Shown one piece after another: positions 43,662-53,189 of a DNA stretch of 64,000 nt. The stretch is from an uncultured Isosphaeraceae bacterium (GTDB lineage Bacteria; Planctomycetota; Planctomycetia; Isosphaerales; Isosphaeraceae). Position numbers and translations under genes: made by a program. Each line of letters starts with the position of its first letter. Positions within the stretch are counted from its first letter, which is position 1. Location of the stretch: contig CAMFLR010000002.1 of NCBI GenBank assembly GCA_945957605.1, positions 1 to 64,000 on the forward strand, in the 5' to 3' direction. Under the pieces are notes generated by a model. That model had not been told where the DNA came from. It was given only the letters and a program-made list of their open reading frames with translations, and searched no databases.

Positions 43662-45419
43662 ATGTCAACCCGCTGGATCATCCGCCCGTTTGATCGCGAT
43701 CAGGTCGAAGCGCTCAGCCGCGCATCGGGAATGTCGCCCTTAGTCGCACATCTCCTGATCAATCGCGGTATCACCACATCCGCAGCTGCACGCGCATTTC
43801 TTGACGCCAAGCTCACCGGTCTGCACGACCCAACACTCCTTCCCGGTGTCAACGAGGCGGCGCAGCGGATTGTCGCGGCGATTACTTCGGGCCGGAAGAT
43901 TGTCGTTTATGGCGACTATGACGTCGACGGCGTTTGCGGCACGAGTTTGCTCTGGAACTGCCTGAAACTCGCCGGCGCGGTGAATCCGAGTTACTACATA
44001 CCGCATCGCGTCGAAGAGGGTTACGGCGTCAACGGCGATGCGCTGCGCAAGCTCGTCACCGAAGAACGGGCAAGTCTGATCATCACCGTCGATTGCGGGA
44101 TCTCGGCCGTCGAGCAGGCGAAGCTGGCTCGAGAACTTGGCGTCGAGTTGATCATTACCGATCACCACACAATCGGCGGCACGTTGCCCGACGCCGATGT
44201 GCTCGTCCACCCTCGGCTTCCCGGCGGGTCGTATCCGTTTGGTGAGCTCTGCGGCTGCGGTGTCGCATTTAAGCTGGCGTGGGAGATTTGCAAGTCGTTT
44301 GGCGACGGCAAAAAAGCGTCGCCGCACCTTCGCGAGTTTCTCATGCAGTCGCTCGGTTTCGTCGCGCTCGCGACGATCGCTGACGTCGTGCCAATCGAAG
44401 ATGAAAATCGGCTGCTCGTGCGCCACGGGCTCGAAATCATGCGCAAGGAGGCGTCGCCGGGCTTGCGGGCGCTCATGCGAGTTTCGGGCATCGATCCTTC
44501 GCGGGGAATCAATCCGGGTCAGGTGGGATTCAAGATCGGTCCCCGGATCAACGCAGCGGGGCGGCTCGAACATGCGATGCGCGCGGTCGAACTGCTGACG
44601 ACGAGTCATGCCGATCTTGCTGATGAAATCGCCGAGGAGCTGAATCAGTACAATCTTAATCGACAGGAAACCGAAAAGGCGATGGTCGGCGAGGCTCATG
44701 CGATCATCGAGGAACAAGGCGGACTCGGTGAACGCGGCGCGATCGTGCTCATGAAGGATGGTTGGCACGCGGGCGTGATTGGGATCGTCGCGAGTCGGAT
44801 CGCCGAGACGTATCACCGGCCGACGATCATTCTGGCGATCAATGAAGATCTTGCGCAAGGCTCGGCGCGAAGCGTGCCCACATTTAACCTTTATGATGCG
44901 ATTGCCGCCTGTTCGGAAAAGTTGCTCGCCTTTGGTGGACACGCCGCCGCGGCTGGACTGAAGCTCCATCGCTCGGATTTCGAGGAGTTTGCCGATCGCT
45001 TCGACCATCACTGCCGCGAAGCGCTCAAACCTGAGCAGCGGCAAAAAACGCTGATCGTCGATGCCGAGGTGCCGATTGCGATGATCACCACCAAGGCGGT
45101 CGAAGATATCGAGCGGATGCAGCCGTTTGGCATCGGTAATCCTCAGCCCTTGCTCGTGATTTCGAAAGCACGCGTGAACGACAAACCGAAGTTTGTGGGC
45201 GCGGATGGAAAGACCGTGCAAGTCAAACTCGGGCAGGATGGGCAGTCGGTGAAATGCGTGGCTTTTGGGCAGGCCGATCGGTGGCGGAAAGTGAGTGAAG
45301 GGGCGACGTGCTCGGTGGTCGCGGCGCCGCAGATCAATGAATACAATGGCTATCGGTCGGTGCAACTGATGATCCGCGACTTCAAGGTCGAGGACGAAGA
45401 CGGTGGCAACTCCACGTGA
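43662..45419 (+). CDS. recJ: Single-stranded-DNA-specific exonuclease RecJ
   Basis: A 585-residue DHH-family 5'-3' exonuclease of normal length. The catalytic motif DYDVDG is at residues 85-90 ('IVVYGDYDVDGVCGTSLLW'), and the DHH motif is at 167-169 ('ITDHHTIGG'). The later motif 'GPRINAAGRLEHAMRAVELL' and the DHHA1 region 'GWHAGVIGIVASRIAE' with 'FGGHAAAAGL' follow, then an OB-fold C-terminus. RecJ degrades 5' ssDNA tails in recombination and mismatch repair, with Mn2+ or Mg2+. The pcm gene starts 17 bases before its stop, so the two are translationally coupled. Confidence 0.97.
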   Translation: MSTRWIIRPFDRDQVEALSRASGMSPLVAHLLINRGITTSAAARAFLDAKLTGLHDPTLLPGVNEAAQRIVAAITSGRKIVVYGDYDVDGVCGTSLLWNCLKLAGAVNPSYYIPHRVEEGYGVNGDALRKLVTEERASLIITVDCGISAVEQAKLARELGVELIITDHHTIGGTLPDADVLVHPRLPGGSYPFGELCGCGVAFKLAWEICKSFGDGKKASPHLREFLMQSLGFVALATIADVVPIEDENRLLVRHGLEIMRKEASPGLRALMRVSGIDPSRGINPGQVGFKIGPRINAAGRLEHAMRAVELLTTSHADLADEIAEELNQYNLNRQETEKAMVGEAHAIIEEQGGLGERGAIVLMKDGWHAGVIGIVASRIAETYHRPTIILAINEDLAQGSARSVPTFNLYDAIAACSEKLLAFGGHAAAAGLKLHRSDFEEFADRFDHHCREALKPEQRQKTLIVDAEVPIAMITTKAVEDIERMQPFGIGNPQPLLVISKARVNDKPKFVGADGKTVQVKLGQDGQSVKCVAFGQADRWRKVSEGATCSVVAAPQINEYNGYRSVQLMIRDFKVEDEDGGNST

Positions 45420-46059
45420 GTCGAGCGGCGACGCCCCTTTGATTCGCTTTTTGCGAAGCCGAGGGGTGAAGGATTCCCGCGTGCTGGACGCGATGGGACG
45501 AATTTCCCGGGCCAGATTCTTGCCGACGAACGAGCAAGACCAGGCCCACGAAGATAAAGCGATCGGTATCGGCTGCGATCAAACAATCTCGCAGCCGTTT
45601 ATCGTCGCGGTGATGTCAATCGAGCTAGCACTCACCGGCACGGAACGTGTGCTGGAGGTCGGCACCGGCTCGGGCTATCAAACGGCCATCCTCGCGCAGC
45701 TTGCAAACGACGTGTTCACGGTCGAGCGGCATCGGATGCTTTCGTTGCGATCGCGCGGCATTCTCGATGGACTCGGGTTCACAAATATTTCCTTCCGAAT
45801 CGGTGATGGCACGCTGGGATGGCCTGAGGCCGCACCGTTCGATCGGGCCATCATCACGGCCGCCGCGCCGATTGTTCCGATTTCGATCTTCAAGCAACTT
45901 CGCGAAGGTGGGCACATGGTTTTGCCGCTCGGTGATGCCGAGACGCAGCATCTCACCGTCGTGCGGAAGCGCGAAGGGAAGATGGTGACGCAAACGGGGA
46001 TCGCGTGCCGGTTTGTGCCGCTGATCGGCGAGCAGGGTTGGAACGAGCCCAAGGCGTAA
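45403..46059 (+). CDS. pcm: Protein-L-isoaspartate O-methyltransferase
   Basis: A 218-residue SAM-dependent methyltransferase of usual length. The family motif 'QTISQPFIVAVM' is at residues 60-71 and the SAM-binding motif 'VLEVGTGSGYQTAILAQL' at 83-100. 'FDRAIITAAAP' and the C-terminal 'GGHMVLPLG' complete the set. It repairs isoaspartyl residues in aged proteins. The start is a GTG at 45403, inside the end of recJ, with GAGGA upstream; the 17-bp overlap implies coupled translation. Confidence 0.95.
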   Translation: MATPRESSGDAPLIRFLRSRGVKDSRVLDAMGRISRARFLPTNEQDQAHEDKAIGIGCDQTISQPFIVAVMSIELALTGTERVLEVGTGSGYQTAILAQLANDVFTVERHRMLSLRSRGILDGLGFTNISFRIGDGTLGWPEAAPFDRAIITAAAPIVPISIFKQLREGGHMVLPLGDAETQHLTVVRKREGKMVTQTGIACRFVPLIGEQGWNEPKA

Positions 46060-46181
46060 ATCAGCTTCGGAGGTTGCCGGAAGAGAGGCCGGGTCGTAGA
46101 ATCGCTGGTCTCACGTCGCGCTGGACGCGTCTTGGTCCAGCACGCCTTCCGTTCGCAACGCCCCGGGAGCTTCCCACGCTT

Positions 46182-46964
46182 ATGGTCGAGCGCAGTTACG
46201 TCTTCCCAGGCGTGATCGAGTTGAACGTCCAGGCCCGCCGCAGGCTTGGAGTTAACATCTATTTGATTGATGGCGGTACCGAATTCGCGCTCATCGACGT
46301 CGGATTTCTCGACGAACTTCCGTTCGTGCTCGAACTGATCCGACAGATGAATTTCACTTTATCTTCATGCAAGTACGTGATCGCGACGCATGCCGACGCC
46401 GATCACAGCCAGGGCCTTGCCCGGGCGCGTGAAGTTTTGAAGTGCAAGGTACTGGCGCATCCCAAGAGCGTCGACCCGATTCAAAACGGCGACGAAATTC
46501 TCACGTACGCACGCATCGACGCGCAGAATATCCATATCGATATGCCGCGCTGTAAGGTCGATCAGACGATCGACGAGGGCGACATCCTCGAAATCGGCGA
46601 CAAGCGTGTCGAGGTCTGGAGCACGCCGGGGCACACCGCGGGCCAGCTTTCGTTCCGGATGGGCAACCTGCTCTTCTCGGGCGACAACATCTTCCGCGAC
46701 GGCTGCGTAGGGGTAATCGACGCCCACCACGGCTCGAACTTGCCCGAATATATCGCCAGCCTCAAGCGCATTCGAGGCTGCGACGCCGAGTACCTTCTGC
46801 CTTCGCACGGGCCGATCTTCCGCAAGGATAACGCCCTGATCGACAAGACGATCGCCCGGCTCGAAGGCTATACCCACATGGCCGACTTCGGCACCTGTGC
46901 CGTCGACTGGCCGCTGCTCGACGAGTGGGAAGAAGAGCTCGCCGAAGGCATGCCAAAGCTTTGA
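46182..46964 (+). CDS. MBL-fold metallo-hydrolase (glyoxalase II-like)
   Basis: A 260-residue metallo-beta-lactamase-fold protein. The metal motif THADADH lies at about residues 67-73, a further histidine in 'STPGHTAGQLSF' at about 150, the bridging aspartate in 'LLFSGDNIFRDG' near 167, and the final histidine in 'LLPSHGPI' near 210. All ligands of a dinuclear site are therefore present. The substrate is unknown; family members include glyoxalase II and related thioesterases. I start at the ATG at 46182, with GGGAG upstream. It lies about 120 bases after pcm and ends at a strong shared terminator. Confidence 0.92.
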   Translation: MVERSYVFPGVIELNVQARRRLGVNIYLIDGGTEFALIDVGFLDELPFVLELIRQMNFTLSSCKYVIATHADADHSQGLARAREVLKCKVLAHPKSVDPIQNGDEILTYARIDAQNIHIDMPRCKVDQTIDEGDILEIGDKRVEVWSTPGHTAGQLSFRMGNLLFSGDNIFRDGCVGVIDAHHGSNLPEYIASLKRIRGCDAEYLLPSHGPIFRKDNALIDKTIARLEGYTHMADFGTCAVDWPLLDEWEEELAEGMPKL

Positions 46965-46990
46965 GGCTCGGCCGTAAACTGGCGTAAATC

Positions 46991-47029
46991 AAACGACCCC
47001 GCCTGCCAGATTGGCGAGCGGGGTCGTTT
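46991..47029. terminator. Bidirectional terminator between convergent genes
   Basis: A perfect 12-bp inverted repeat, AAACGACCCCGC (46991-47002) and GCGGGGTCGTTT (47018-47029), is flanked by A-rich and T-rich ends. It can therefore stop transcription from both the MBL-hydrolase gene (plus) and the lipoprotein gene ending at 47054 (minus). Confidence 0.9.
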
Positions 47030-47053
47030 TGGTTTCTATTTGCTGCAATCCGC

Positions 47054-48886
47054 TTACTGAACTCCCACCGGCGCTTCGGCAGAAAGCTGGGCGCGAGGCG
47101 GCGCGGGTGCCAAGGGGGGTGCAGGTGCGAGCATTGGATCGCGCCAGACGATTCCGCGTGCCAGCCAGAGATTGCCGCGCATTTGTGGGCTCAATCCCCC
47201 AGGGATATCGATTTCTGAGAGATATCGCGTCGCCAGTGCGTTATTGCCACGCTCCATGTTGAGCAAGCCCAGGTTCGTGCAGGCGCCCCAGCGAAGCATG
47301 AAACAGTATTCACGCGTGGGTGACGGTGCCGGTGTGATATCCAGAAGCTGCGAGAAGAGTCGGGTGGACTGGTCGAGGTTCTTCTGCTCCAGGTGTGCGA
47401 GCGCGAGGAAGTAGGTCGAGTAAATGTCGAGCTCGCGCTGAATCGACGGCGGAATGGGCGTCTTTTCCTTGTCGCGCATCACCGCGCCCGTAGCAAATCG
47501 CAACCCGACCAGTTGCTCGACCGCGTCGGTGAAATTTCCCTTGAGCTGGGCGACGCGGGCATAGAGGAGCGGCAGCCGGCTGTCGAAGAGACGCAACGAG
47601 AACTGGGTCGACTCCACGAACTGCGGACTGCTAAAGAGCGAGCTCTCGACGAACAGCGGAATCCGCCAGAGCTTGACCTCGCCCAATCGCTCGCCGAGCG
47701 CCTGCTTGAACTTGGCGACGACCTCGGTCACTTCGCGGAACAGAATTGTGCGGTCCTTGCCGGCAAGTCGCGACTGCAGGAGCCGCATTTTCGGCGAGTA
47801 GTAGCCGCGGCTCGAGTCGAGCAGAACCGTCAACTTGTTGGTGCTCGCAAGCAATTCGGAGCGCGTCGTGCCGTACGACGACATGCCCGGAACGCTCATC
47901 CGATCGAGGATGTTACGGTCGCGCATCAGGTCTTCGACCGTTGCGATTCCGTTCCCATCCGAGTCCGGCAGCGGGACGCCGAGACGATGGTCGAACACAT
48001 ACGGCTTGCCGTCGGCGAGTACCACAGTCGCGAAAATGATCGGCTGATCGGCGGGGGGTGCGTCGGGCGCGGCAGAGATCAAGGCGGGCGGACGATTAGG
48101 CATATAGGCGAGCAGGCCCGAATCGATGCCAGCCTGTCGCAGCAGCGACATGAACAGCCAGCCACGCTCGGTCCAGAAGCCGTCGTTCGCCTCGGTCGCC
48201 ATGCCGCGGAGCAGCACGTCATAGGGACGTGCCTGGGCCTGAAGCAAGTTCGGCGCACCAAGCGACTGCGCCGGCACGAGCTGCACCTGGCGAATCATCC
48301 AGTCAAACAGCCGCTTCGCTCGCTCCAGTTCGGTCCCCTCGCCTGCGACACGCATGGCGATGGTGTTGTACATCATGCAATCTTCGATATGACGGCAGTC
48401 GGTACGATCATCGAACCTGGTGGCTTCGAGCGTCGCGACGATCGGCTCTTCGAGATTGGCACGAAGGAACGCCCGCCCTTCGGGCACCATGGCGTAATCG
48501 GTGGGTGCTGTTCCCACTTCGAAATAGAGGTTCAGGTTCTGCGTGGCGATTTTGAAGTTGTCGCCGCCCGGCGTGATACCGGCCGATTCGATCAGCCGCA
48601 TGACGTTCCGAAGAATCGCCTCGCGCTTCTCACGCTGCTCATCATCGTCGGCAACCACGCGCTTCGTTTCGGCTGTCTTGCCAGTCCCGCCTTTGGCGCC
48701 GCTGATGTTCGAGCGGGGTAGCTCGCCGACCGCCAATCCTCTGGCTCCCTTGTTCGACTTCCCGCCGTAGTCGCAAGCCATGGGAATAAAAGCCATTACG
48801 GCCAGAAGCAACAAGTGCCCGCGAGACAGAGGCCGGTTCAAGGGGAACACTCCTGTGGCACGAAGAACGCCGCGTCCCGAAATCAT
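47054..48886 (-). CDS. Lipoprotein with degenerate transglutaminase-like domain and TPR-like C-terminus
   Basis: A 610-residue protein with a lipoprotein signal ending in 'FIPMAC', where Cys is the likely lipidation site. Residues 70-300 resemble a transglutaminase/cysteine-protease fold ('ERAKRLFDWMIRQVQLVP', 'GWLFMSLLRQAGIDSGLLAY', 'VVLADGKPYVFDHRLGVPLP'). In place of the catalytic Cys there is Trp/Leu in 'GWLFMSLL', and the His of 'HxW' is missing, so it is predicted inactive. The C-terminal 250 residues are helical and TPR-like. ATG at 48886 is preferred over a TTG four codons earlier. A strong terminator follows. Planctomycetes often carry such lipoproteins; this role is unknown. Confidence 0.85.
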   Translation of the reverse strand: MISGRGVLRATGVFPLNRPLSRGHLLLLAVMAFIPMACDYGGKSNKGARGLAVGELPRSNISGAKGGTGKTAETKRVVADDDEQREKREAILRNVMRLIESAGITPGGDNFKIATQNLNLYFEVGTAPTDYAMVPEGRAFLRANLEEPIVATLEATRFDDRTDCRHIEDCMMYNTIAMRVAGEGTELERAKRLFDWMIRQVQLVPAQSLGAPNLLQAQARPYDVLLRGMATEANDGFWTERGWLFMSLLRQAGIDSGLLAYMPNRPPALISAAPDAPPADQPIIFATVVLADGKPYVFDHRLGVPLPDSDGNGIATVEDLMRDRNILDRMSVPGMSSYGTTRSELLASTNKLTVLLDSSRGYYSPKMRLLQSRLAGKDRTILFREVTEVVAKFKQALGERLGEVKLWRIPLFVESSLFSSPQFVESTQFSLRLFDSRLPLLYARVAQLKGNFTDAVEQLVGLRFATGAVMRDKEKTPIPPSIQRELDIYSTYFLALAHLEQKNLDQSTRLFSQLLDITPAPSPTREYCFMLRWGACTNLGLLNMERGNNALATRYLSEIDIPGGLSPQMRGNLWLARGIVWRDPMLAPAPPLAPAPPRAQLSAEAPVGVQ

Positions 48887-49005
48887 GGGATGAGACAATC
48901 AATAAATCTTAAGGGAATCGAGGCGAGAGATACCCGCCACGCGTGAAGGGCGGCGGGTCGGGTGCGGACGGCGCTTATTACGCTCGAACCGGCTGTTTTG
49001 TTCGT

Positions 49006-49842
49006 TCACAAGGCGGTGATGGCCTCGCGAATCCGCAGGCAGGTTTTGAGTAGGCCAGCCAGGTCATCGAGCCGAAGCGCATTGGGTCCGTCGGAAAGTG
49101 CCTCGTCGGGCCGGGGGTGAACTTCCAAAAACAGAGCGTCGCAGCCGGCTGCGACCGCCGCCTTCGCCAGGTAGGGAACCATTTCCCGCTCGCCCGACGT
49201 CGCCGTGCCCCCTGCCCCCGCGCCCGGTAGCTGAACCGAATGCGTGGCATCGAAGACAACAGGTGCGCCCGTCGCTTGCATCTGCGGAATCGCCCGGAAG
49301 TCGTTCACGAGTCGGCCGTAGCCGAACGTCGTCCCGCGCTCCGTGAGCATGATTCCCCCGGCACCCGAGTTTACCACTTTTGCCACGACATTCGCCATGT
49401 CCCAGGGCGCGAGGAACTGCCCCTTCTTCACGTTCATCGCACGCCCCGTCGCCGCGGCTGCTTCGAGCAAATCAGTCTGCCGCGCGAGGAAAGCTGGAAT
49501 CTGCAGCAGGTCGACAACCTCGGCAATCGGCGCGGCCTGGTGCGATTCGTGGACGTCGGTTGTCACCGGCAATCCGGTTTCCGCCTTGATGCGCTCGAAA
49601 ACCTTCAAGCCTTCGACCATCCCCGGTCCGCGGAAGCTCGATTTCGACGTGCGATTCGCCTTGTCGAACGACGCCTTGAAAATGAGCGGCACCTTCAATT
49701 CGCTGCAGATTTCGACGAGCCGAAGCGCGATCGTGCGCGTCAGGTCGTTCGGCTCCATGACGCATGGGCCGCAAATGAGCGCCAGCGGCTGCCCGCGCCC
49801 GACTTTCACCGGACCAACCGTCACGGGATTGGCGACGTCCAT
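49006..49842 (-). CDS. kdsA: 3-deoxy-8-phosphooctulonate synthase
   Basis: A 278-residue enzyme that condenses phosphoenolpyruvate and arabinose-5-phosphate to KDO-8-phosphate for LPS inner core. Diagnostic motifs include '[21 protein letters not shown]', '[17 protein letters not shown]' and '[14 protein letters not shown]'. The N-terminal '[10 protein letters not shown]' has cysteine (Cys27) at the position that divides metal-dependent from metal-independent enzymes, so this is predicted to be the metal-dependent class. AAGGAG lies 8 bases before the ATG. Its presence supports a KDO-containing LPS and hence a Gram-negative-type outer membrane. Confidence 0.96.
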   Translation of the reverse strand: MDVANPVTVGPVKVGRGQPLALICGPCVMEPNDLTRTIALRLVEICSELKVPLIFKASFDKANRTSKSSFRGPGMVEGLKVFERIKAETGLPVTTDVHESHQAAPIAEVVDLLQIPAFLARQTDLLEAAAATGRAMNVKKGQFLAPWDMANVVAKVVNSGAGGIMLTERGTTFGYGRLVNDFRAIPQMQATGAPVVFDATHSVQLPGAGAGGTATSGEREMVPYLAKAAVAAGCDALFLEVHPRPDEALSDGPNALRLDDLAGLLKTCLRIREAITAL

Positions 49843-49912
49843 GCGTGGATTCTCCTTCGTGGCTTCTTGTTGTCCTTTGAAGCCGCGAATCTAATCCGGG
49901 AACGTCGCTGGC

Positions 49913-50896
49913 TCAAGGGACGATCACGTCGATCCCATGCGGCACAACCTCAATCCCCACGCCGCCAGGCTCATCGAGCCGGATCACCCCGCCCGGATCG
50001 CCATCGAGTTGATACGGCACCGGCTCTTCGGCCGAGATCGAAACTTTGCGCACGAGACGGTGCGTCACGCCATCGCGCCGGAGGTGCAATCCGCGCAGAA
50101 CAAGCCACAAATAACGAAGCGCACGGAATGGGCCAGGATCGCGAAACACGACCAGGTCGAGCCAGCCGTCGTCGCCGCGAGCGTTGGGGGCGAACGGCAA
50201 GCCGAGTGCGTAGCGTGGGAGGTTGAAGACGAACGCGGTCGTGCCTGTCAGCGTTTCGCCGCCGTTGCCGTCATCGATTTGAATTTGCAGGGGATGAAAT
50301 CGGTACGTAAAGCTCGATCGTAGAACAGGTTCGACATAAGCTGCACGATTAGTCGGCCGCATGATCCCCGCGCCGCCAATCCGGCAATGGTGGTGGCGAG
50401 TGACCACGTCGGCATCGAACCCAAATCCAGCCATCAAGCTGAAGCGGCGGTCACCGGCGAGTCCGAGGTCGAGTGGTGCGACATTTCCTCGCAGGACGGC
50501 TTCGGCGACTTTCTCAGGACGGCGGCTAAATCGAAAATGCCCTGCGAAGAGGTTTTCGGTACCGGCGGGCAGCACGGCGATCGGCACGTGCGGATATTCG
50601 TTCACGAGCGCGGCCACAGTGCCGTCGCCACCACAAGCGACGATGCATCGGCAGCGCTCATCATCTTTGGAATTCGCGAGCAGTTCCTCGCGTTCGAGCG
50701 GCGTCCAGGCGATCCGGCATTCAACGCCGTGGTTGGCGAGTTCCTTCTGGAATCGTTCAACGACCTTGCGGCCCGACCCACGCCCCGACGCCGAATTCGC
50801 GGCGACGCCCACCCACTGCCCTTTAGCAGATGGAAGGTGCCGGTTCTTCGTCGCGCCGTGACTGGCAGAGCGCTCCGCTGTCGTTTCGAGTTCCAT
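49913..50896 (-). CDS. Diacylglycerol kinase family lipid kinase
   Basis: A 327-residue cytoplasmic kinase of the DAGK/sphingosine kinase superfamily. The ATP-binding motif 'IVACGGDGTVAALVNEYP' contains the GGDGT signature, followed by 'IAVLPAGTENLFAGHFRFSR', the substrate loop, and 'PLDLGLAGDRRFSLMAGFGFDADVV' with the family's Gly-rich strand. Members phosphorylate diacylglycerol or related lipids. I start at the ATG at 50896, since the first 15 residues of the longer frame look unconserved. It lies 70 bases upstream of kdsA on the same strand, so the pair may be co-transcribed, both serving envelope lipids. Confidence 0.93.
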   Translation of the reverse strand: MELETTAERSASHGATKNRHLPSAKGQWVGVAANSASGRGSGRKVVERFQKELANHGVECRIAWTPLEREELLANSKDDERCRCIVACGGDGTVAALVNEYPHVPIAVLPAGTENLFAGHFRFSRRPEKVAEAVLRGNVAPLDLGLAGDRRFSLMAGFGFDADVVTRHHHCRIGGAGIMRPTNRAAYVEPVLRSSFTYRFHPLQIQIDDGNGGETLTGTTAFVFNLPRYALGLPFAPNARGDDGWLDLVVFRDPGPFRALRYLWLVLRGLHLRRDGVTHRLVRKVSISAEEPVPYQLDGDPGGVIRLDEPGGVGIEVVPHGIDVIVP

Positions 50897-51084
50897 GAAT
50901 CCACCGCTTCCCGCGCTGTGCTGCCGGAGGCTGCGTACCACGAATTGTGAAGGCGGCCTTCATGATAACAGCCCTCTTGCGGGAACACTGCGCGATCTTT
51001 CTGGCAATTTCTGCGCACTGTCATGAAGGATGGATGTAAATCGTTGAGGAGATCGGAGAGATCAAGGACAATTCAAGGCTCGGC

Positions 51085-51750
51085 TCACCGCGCGATCAGC
51101 CACGCCCACGAACACATTGACTCGAAGATGAGTGAAAGAATTGCGCACCAACCAAAGCAACGTCCAACTCGCCCCGTCCATTCCCGTTCAGGCCGCCATC
51201 CGCCTATTGCAAGAAGGATGAGCCAGGCTCCCACCACTGCAAACGAGTTCTCATAAAATAGCCGACTCCAAAGGTTTAATGACCACAATTTGAATCGGCC
51301 GTCCAATATCATGACAATCGCCTCTGGAGCTAATCTAAGGCAATTGATCAGCACAGCCGCAGTGATGGCCAAGCAGGCGGCAATGCCCGGTTGTTTGAAC
51401 ACCTCGCGCACTGGAGGACGAGGCCGTCTCAACGCAAAACAAAGATTCACGACCACCACCATCGTTATCGATGGATAGAGAACTGTTGCATATAGCCGAA
51501 TCTCGTTTCCATACGTGTTGAAATCTCTCAAAATCTTCTGCCAGCGAATGTCAGAAGGGACGCTCGAGGGAAGAGTGAGTCTTCCCCGAATGTAATCAAA
51601 ATGTGGTCGAGCCATTGCGAAGCCAATAGCCGCCGCGATCACGAAAACCATCGCATCAAACAACGAAAATGGCCGCCGGGTTGTAATGGCCGTCTCCAAA
51701 ACACCTTGCACCTGATGATCCGCGTCCGAATTCCACTCGGATGCTTCCAT
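51085..51750 (-). CDS. Hypothetical four-helix membrane protein
   Basis: A 221-residue protein with about four hydrophobic segments (about 30-47, 88-106, 122-140 and 165-185, with a further one at the C-terminus). No motif is recognisable. The sequence is less GC-rich than neighbouring genes, as in the membrane gene at 39166-39831, which suggests a lineage-specific gene. The 5' end is set by an ATG at 51750 without a good SD. It is isolated between non-coding DNA on both sides. Confidence 0.7.
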   Translation of the reverse strand: MEASEWNSDADHQVQGVLETAITTRRPFSLFDAMVFVIAAAIGFAMARPHFDYIRGRLTLPSSVPSDIRWQKILRDFNTYGNEIRLYATVLYPSITMVVVVNLCFALRRPRPPVREVFKQPGIAACLAITAAVLINCLRLAPEAIVMILDGRFKLWSLNLWSRLFYENSFAVVGAWLILLAIGGWRPEREWTGRVGRCFGWCAILSLIFESMCSWAWLIAR

Positions 51751-51872
51751 TCGAGCACCTCGATTACCACTATTTATACGATCACTATTTCTCAGTTATT
51801 AAACTCAACAATCAACGAGCGCGGCCGCATCGTGTTGTGATCTCCTCATCCGCGATGTTTGCCGCGGATCTT

Positions 51873-53063
51873 TCACTTCGGTTTTGTATCAAACGTCGCA
51901 ACGTAAGCCTTGAGATAGTCCAGCAATTTGTCAGCGTGGTCCTGACGGTACTGGAGATAGTCCGCGGCGATTTCGTCATCTGGCCGTTCAAACAGAACGA
52001 ACGCCTCCATCAGGCCGCGCGATTCGATCTCGACCAACGTCTTGAGCGCGGGATCGAGTTTCTTGATTTTGCCTGCCTTTTCGTCGGCTGTAATTGCAGT
52101 GGCAACCGCGCGAAGTGCATCGGCTTCTTCAACAAGCGTGTGCCGATATTTCTTGTCTGGAAAGGTCGCCTTGAACCGGCGCTCTCTCCACTCGGCACGC
52201 CGCTTTTCATAGAGGCTGACGTGAATCGTGCCGTCGTCGACGCTCGGTTTGCGATCGGTCTTCGGTGCCAGATCGTCCGGCATAACCTTGGGATGAACCA
52301 TCGGCACTTTGTTGCGGCGGGCCCATTGCGAAAGGCTCATCCAGCCCGGCATTTGATAAGGGTCGGTGAGAATCGCCTCGAAATACTTTTCGCGTGCTTC
52401 TCCTTGTTTGCCCAACCGCGAAAGTGCATCGCCCCAGTAACGCCATGCGGCCATTTTGTTGGGGTCGATCCGCGTCGCACGTGCGAACCACTTCGCCGCC
52501 TCTTGCGAATTGCCTGCGGCGAAGTAGGTGTCGCCAACGAAAAGCGCGGCGGTCGCGTTGGATGGTTCTAGCGCGAACGCACGGAGATAGTGTGCCCGTG
52601 CTTTTTCAAACGAGCGTCGCGAGAAATCCGCTTCACCTGCAGCCATCGCCGCGTCGACATCTGCCCGATTCGAGAACTCAGGAAACTTGCCGTCGGCAGG
52701 CAAGTACGTCAGGTAAAACCGATTGAGGTCGCTGAGTTTCGCGCCCCTGGAGTCAAGTTTTTCCAGGATTCCGCGGGCTCGAATCAATCCTTTGGGACGA
52801 TCATCGACCGGCAGCGTCGGGGCTTGTGTTACAAGCGCTTCGGCGAGCGCCTGGGCGACATCGTCGTCCTCGGGATTCGCCTTGAAGAGGTTTTCCAGCA
52901 GCGGCAGGGCTTCGAGATTCTTTAACTGCGAATTGAGCCGTAAGGCACGCGCTCGTTCCGACTCGGCGGGCTTCGTCGCTTGAGCGTTCGCGGTCTGCAC
53001 GAGCAAGACAAGCGACAACAAACCAAGTGCGCAACGGCAAAATGCACGAGTGAGCGCAGGCAT
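51873..53063 (-). CDS. Secreted TPR-repeat protein
   Basis: A 396-residue protein with a signal peptide (residues 1-27, cut near ANA-Q). TPR-like units cover about residues 30-260 ('LRLNSQLKNLEALPLLENLF', 'SFEKARAHYLRAFALEPSNA', 'TYFAAGNSQEAAKWFARATR', 'LGKQGEAREKYFEAILTDPY'). The C-terminal 130 residues are helical and non-repetitive, rich in Lys and Glu. AGGAG lies 6 bases before the ATG at 53063, which fixes the start; the longer frame upstream has no signal peptide. It is probably a periplasmic scaffold. The downstream region has no clear terminator. Confidence 0.9.
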   Translation of the reverse strand: MPALTRAFCRCALGLLSLVLLVQTANAQATKPAESERARALRLNSQLKNLEALPLLENLFKANPEDDDVAQALAEALVTQAPTLPVDDRPKGLIRARGILEKLDSRGAKLSDLNRFYLTYLPADGKFPEFSNRADVDAAMAAGEADFSRRSFEKARAHYLRAFALEPSNATAALFVGDTYFAAGNSQEAAKWFARATRIDPNKMAAWRYWGDALSRLGKQGEAREKYFEAILTDPYQMPGWMSLSQWARRNKVPMVHPKVMPDDLAPKTDRKPSVDDGTIHVSLYEKRRAEWRERRFKATFPDKKYRHTLVEEADALRAVATAITADEKAGKIKKLDPALKTLVEIESRGLMEAFVLFERPDDEIAADYLQYRQDHADKLLDYLKAYVATFDTKPK

Positions 53064-53189
53064 CGCAGGCTCCTGACCGAGGGGGGAATCATGCGGTTCG
53101 GACGACCGTTGAAAGGACTTGTCATCAACGATCGTACGAAGCTTGATCACTCGGAGCGAGCGAATTCCGCCAGCAATTTATCTGCAAAA

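Noticed and set aside
43740-45365. A 541-residue open frame antisense to recJ
   Set aside because: It is a shadow of GC-rich codon bias. The composition is Arg/His/Asp-rich without any domain, and recJ on the other strand has complete catalytic motifs.
47393-48721. A 442-residue plus-strand frame opposite the transglutaminase-like lipoprotein
   Set aside because: It is rich in Arg, His and Gln with no hydrophobic core pattern, while the minus frame has a lipobox and terminator.
48933-48957. CCCGCC/GGCGGG hairpin after kdsA as a terminator
   Set aside because: The stem is only 6 bp with a 13-nt loop and there is no U-run on the minus strand, so support is too weak.
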